NCBI GenBank assembly: GCA_036244855.1
Contig: BQKZ01002853.1
Location: 29,998 to 40,805, forward strand
Direction: 5' to 3'
From: Temnopleurus reevesii
Lineage: Eukaryota > Echinodermata > Echinoidea > Temnopleuroida > Temnopleuridae
DNA: 10,808 nt
The notes beneath the pieces are model-generated. The model was not told where the DNA came from and ran no database searches. It worked only from the letters and a program-made list of their open reading frames with translations. A program made the translations under genes and the position numbers. Below are positions 9,837-10,808 of this stretch, in pieces (position 1 is the first letter of the stretch; each line of letters opens with the position of its first letter).

Positions 9837-10176
9837 GGGGGTGTCAAGATAGGTCATTTTGGCCTTTGTCATTCCCCGCCACATTTTGATTGATTGATTT
9901 TTTTTTTAAATCATTGTTCACTTTTTTTAATGTATTGTGATTGTTTTGTTACATGTACCTTGTGTTTTTATCGATTTGTGGAAATAAAATGAACTGAAAT
10001 GAACTGACAAACAAGTGTTGCTCAAAAGTTGCAATTGATCGCAAGTTGCAGTTGATCGGAACGTGCCAATCAAAACCATTGTTTCATGCGCGTCTTGATA
10101 AATGCGCATACCGTGCGCGAATGAAAATTTTTGCAAAATTGCAATTGATTTGCAGTTGATTTTGAACAACACCCCC
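9837..10176 (+). mobile_element. Harbinger-like MITE copy 1, interrupted
   Basis: Ends: GGGGGTGT at 9837-9844, resumed as GTGTTGCTCAAAA at 10015, and GAACAACACCCCC ending at 10176. Without the insertion the element is about 166 bp and about 93% identical by eye to copy 2, apart from an indel of about 10 bp. The flanks are TAA (9834-9836) and TTA (10177-10179), which fits a TWA- or TA-type target. The G-rich terminus suggests PIF/Harbinger; Tc1/mariner cannot be excluded. Four TTGCARTTGAT motifs near the ends all point the same way, so the two ends are distinguishable. No coding capacity. Confidence 0.8.
9845..10014 (+). mobile_element. LINE/SINE 3' tail inserted in MITE copy 1
   Basis: This 170-base block breaks the MITE and is flanked by GTGT on both sides (9841-9844 and 10015-10018). 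Removing the block and one GTGT restores the MITE sequence seen in copy 2. The block is T-rich, has AATAAA at 9983-9988 and two perfect AAATGAACTG units (9987-10006) near its end. This is the architecture of a 5'-truncated non-LTR element with a short-repeat tail. The family is not identified and differs from the LINE at 7434-8086. Confidence 0.7.
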
Positions 10177-10408
10177 TTAAGAATATTTCGCCACAATTTT
10201 CCTATCATGGGGACCATTCTTAATGTTTTTTTTTTTTTTTACTTGTGGTAAACTCAACTTCGAATTTCATTATCCGAATTTGAAATTATTTTTGTCCATT
10301 TAGGTCGTGGGTCCTGCAGTTCGACTTACCTCCATCTTACGTGCCTCGCAGCAACTTAAAGCAAAATCAGGTCTTTCAAAAGAAACATGAAGAGATAAAC
10401 CTCTCTTA
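10177..10408. other. Spacer between inverted MITE copies
   Basis: There are 232 bases of non-coding AT-rich DNA, with a poly(T) run near 10227-10240. No gene is seen. Confidence 0.55.
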
Positions 10409-10584
10409 GGGGGTATTGCTCAAAATCAACTGCAAATCAACTGCAATTTTACAAATTGTTACGCGCATTTTCATTCGCGCACGGTATGCGCATTTGTCAA
10501 GACGCGCATGAAACAATGACTTTGATTGGCTCGTTCCGATCAACTGTAACTTGCGATTGATTGCAACTTTTGAGCAACACCCTC
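10409..10584 (-). mobile_element. Harbinger-like MITE copy 2, intact, inverted relative to copy 1
   Basis: The left end GGGGGTATTGCTC (10409-10421) and right end GAGCAACACCCTC (10572-10584) are inverted repeats (11 of 13). TTA flanks both sides (10406-10408 and 10585-10587), a good TWA-type target duplication; a 7-bp CTCTTAG match (10403-10409 and 10582-10588) is an alternative reading. Length is 176 bp. The core (10465-10520) is rich in GCGC and nearly identical to copy 1. No coding capacity; movement would need a transposase supplied elsewhere. Confidence 0.85.
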
Positions 10585-10587
10585 TTA

Positions 10588-10808
10588 GACATGCTAGATG
10601 TACGAAAGTGATTAATTTCATATGATAAAATGCTTCGCATTCATTCGCAAAGATGTTATCCTTTCCAAACTAAGGCTTTTTTTTTCAGTCCTATGCCATT
10701 TTCTCATGTGTTACTCGTTAAAACCTTTACATTCTTTCAATTTCAATGTCACTTAATATGGTTGGTACGTATTGCATTAAATAATCTATTTTGAACATTT
10801 CTTCGAAT
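10588..10808. other. AT-rich non-coding end of window
   Basis: No gene or repeat is recognised. A T run lies near 10677-10685. Confidence 0.5.

Overview
This is eukaryotic DNA, most likely from a marine invertebrate deuterostome. An echinoderm such as a sea urchin is favoured but not proven. The clues are one long uninterrupted B-box/coiled-coil (TRIM-like) reading frame of the kind greatly expanded in echinoderm genomes, long AT-rich non-coding flanks with no prokaryotic operon structure, and a dense load of animal-type repeats. These repeats include a tRNA-like SINE head, LINE 3' ends with short tandem tails, and small non-autonomous DNA transposons with terminal inverted repeats (TIRs).

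Layout. Bases 1-980 are upstream non-coding sequence with a 13-bp tandem repeat and a plausible 3' splice site just before the start codon. Bases 991-2856 encode the only convincing protein gene: a 621-residue, RING-less protein with a full B-box 2 zinc finger, a coiled coil and a C-terminal region that looks like a beta-propeller. Bases 2857 to about 3345 are its probable 3' UTR, with two imperfect tandem duplications and a possible ATTAAA poly(A) signal. Bases 3346-7055 are AT-rich and non-coding. They hold a 128-bp palindromic foldback element (4188-4315), an AAT microsatellite beside a 71-nt pyrimidine tract (5797-5932), a cluster of strong hairpins (6046-6159), another hairpin (6624-6664) and one unresolved base (N, 5283).

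Bases 7056-8086 are retroelement debris: a tRNA-derived SINE head, then the 3' end of a LINE with a zinc-knuckle C-terminus broken by a one-base frameshift. Bases 8461-8802 are GC-richer and carry CCAAT, AP-1-like and E2F-like sites, so they could be a promoter, though no gene follows in the window. Bases 9215-9482 are a hAT-like MITE. Bases 9837-10584 hold two copies of one Harbinger-like MITE in opposite orientation. One copy is split by a LINE/SINE-type 3' tail with its own 4-bp target duplication, giving a readable order of insertions.

The genes do not form a pathway or operon. There is one candidate immune or ubiquitin-related scaffold gene in a transposon-rich neighbourhood. I see no clear new multi-gene system. 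The most informative structures are the nested insertion and inverted MITE pair at the right end, the foldback element, and the RING-less intron-free TRIM-like gene.
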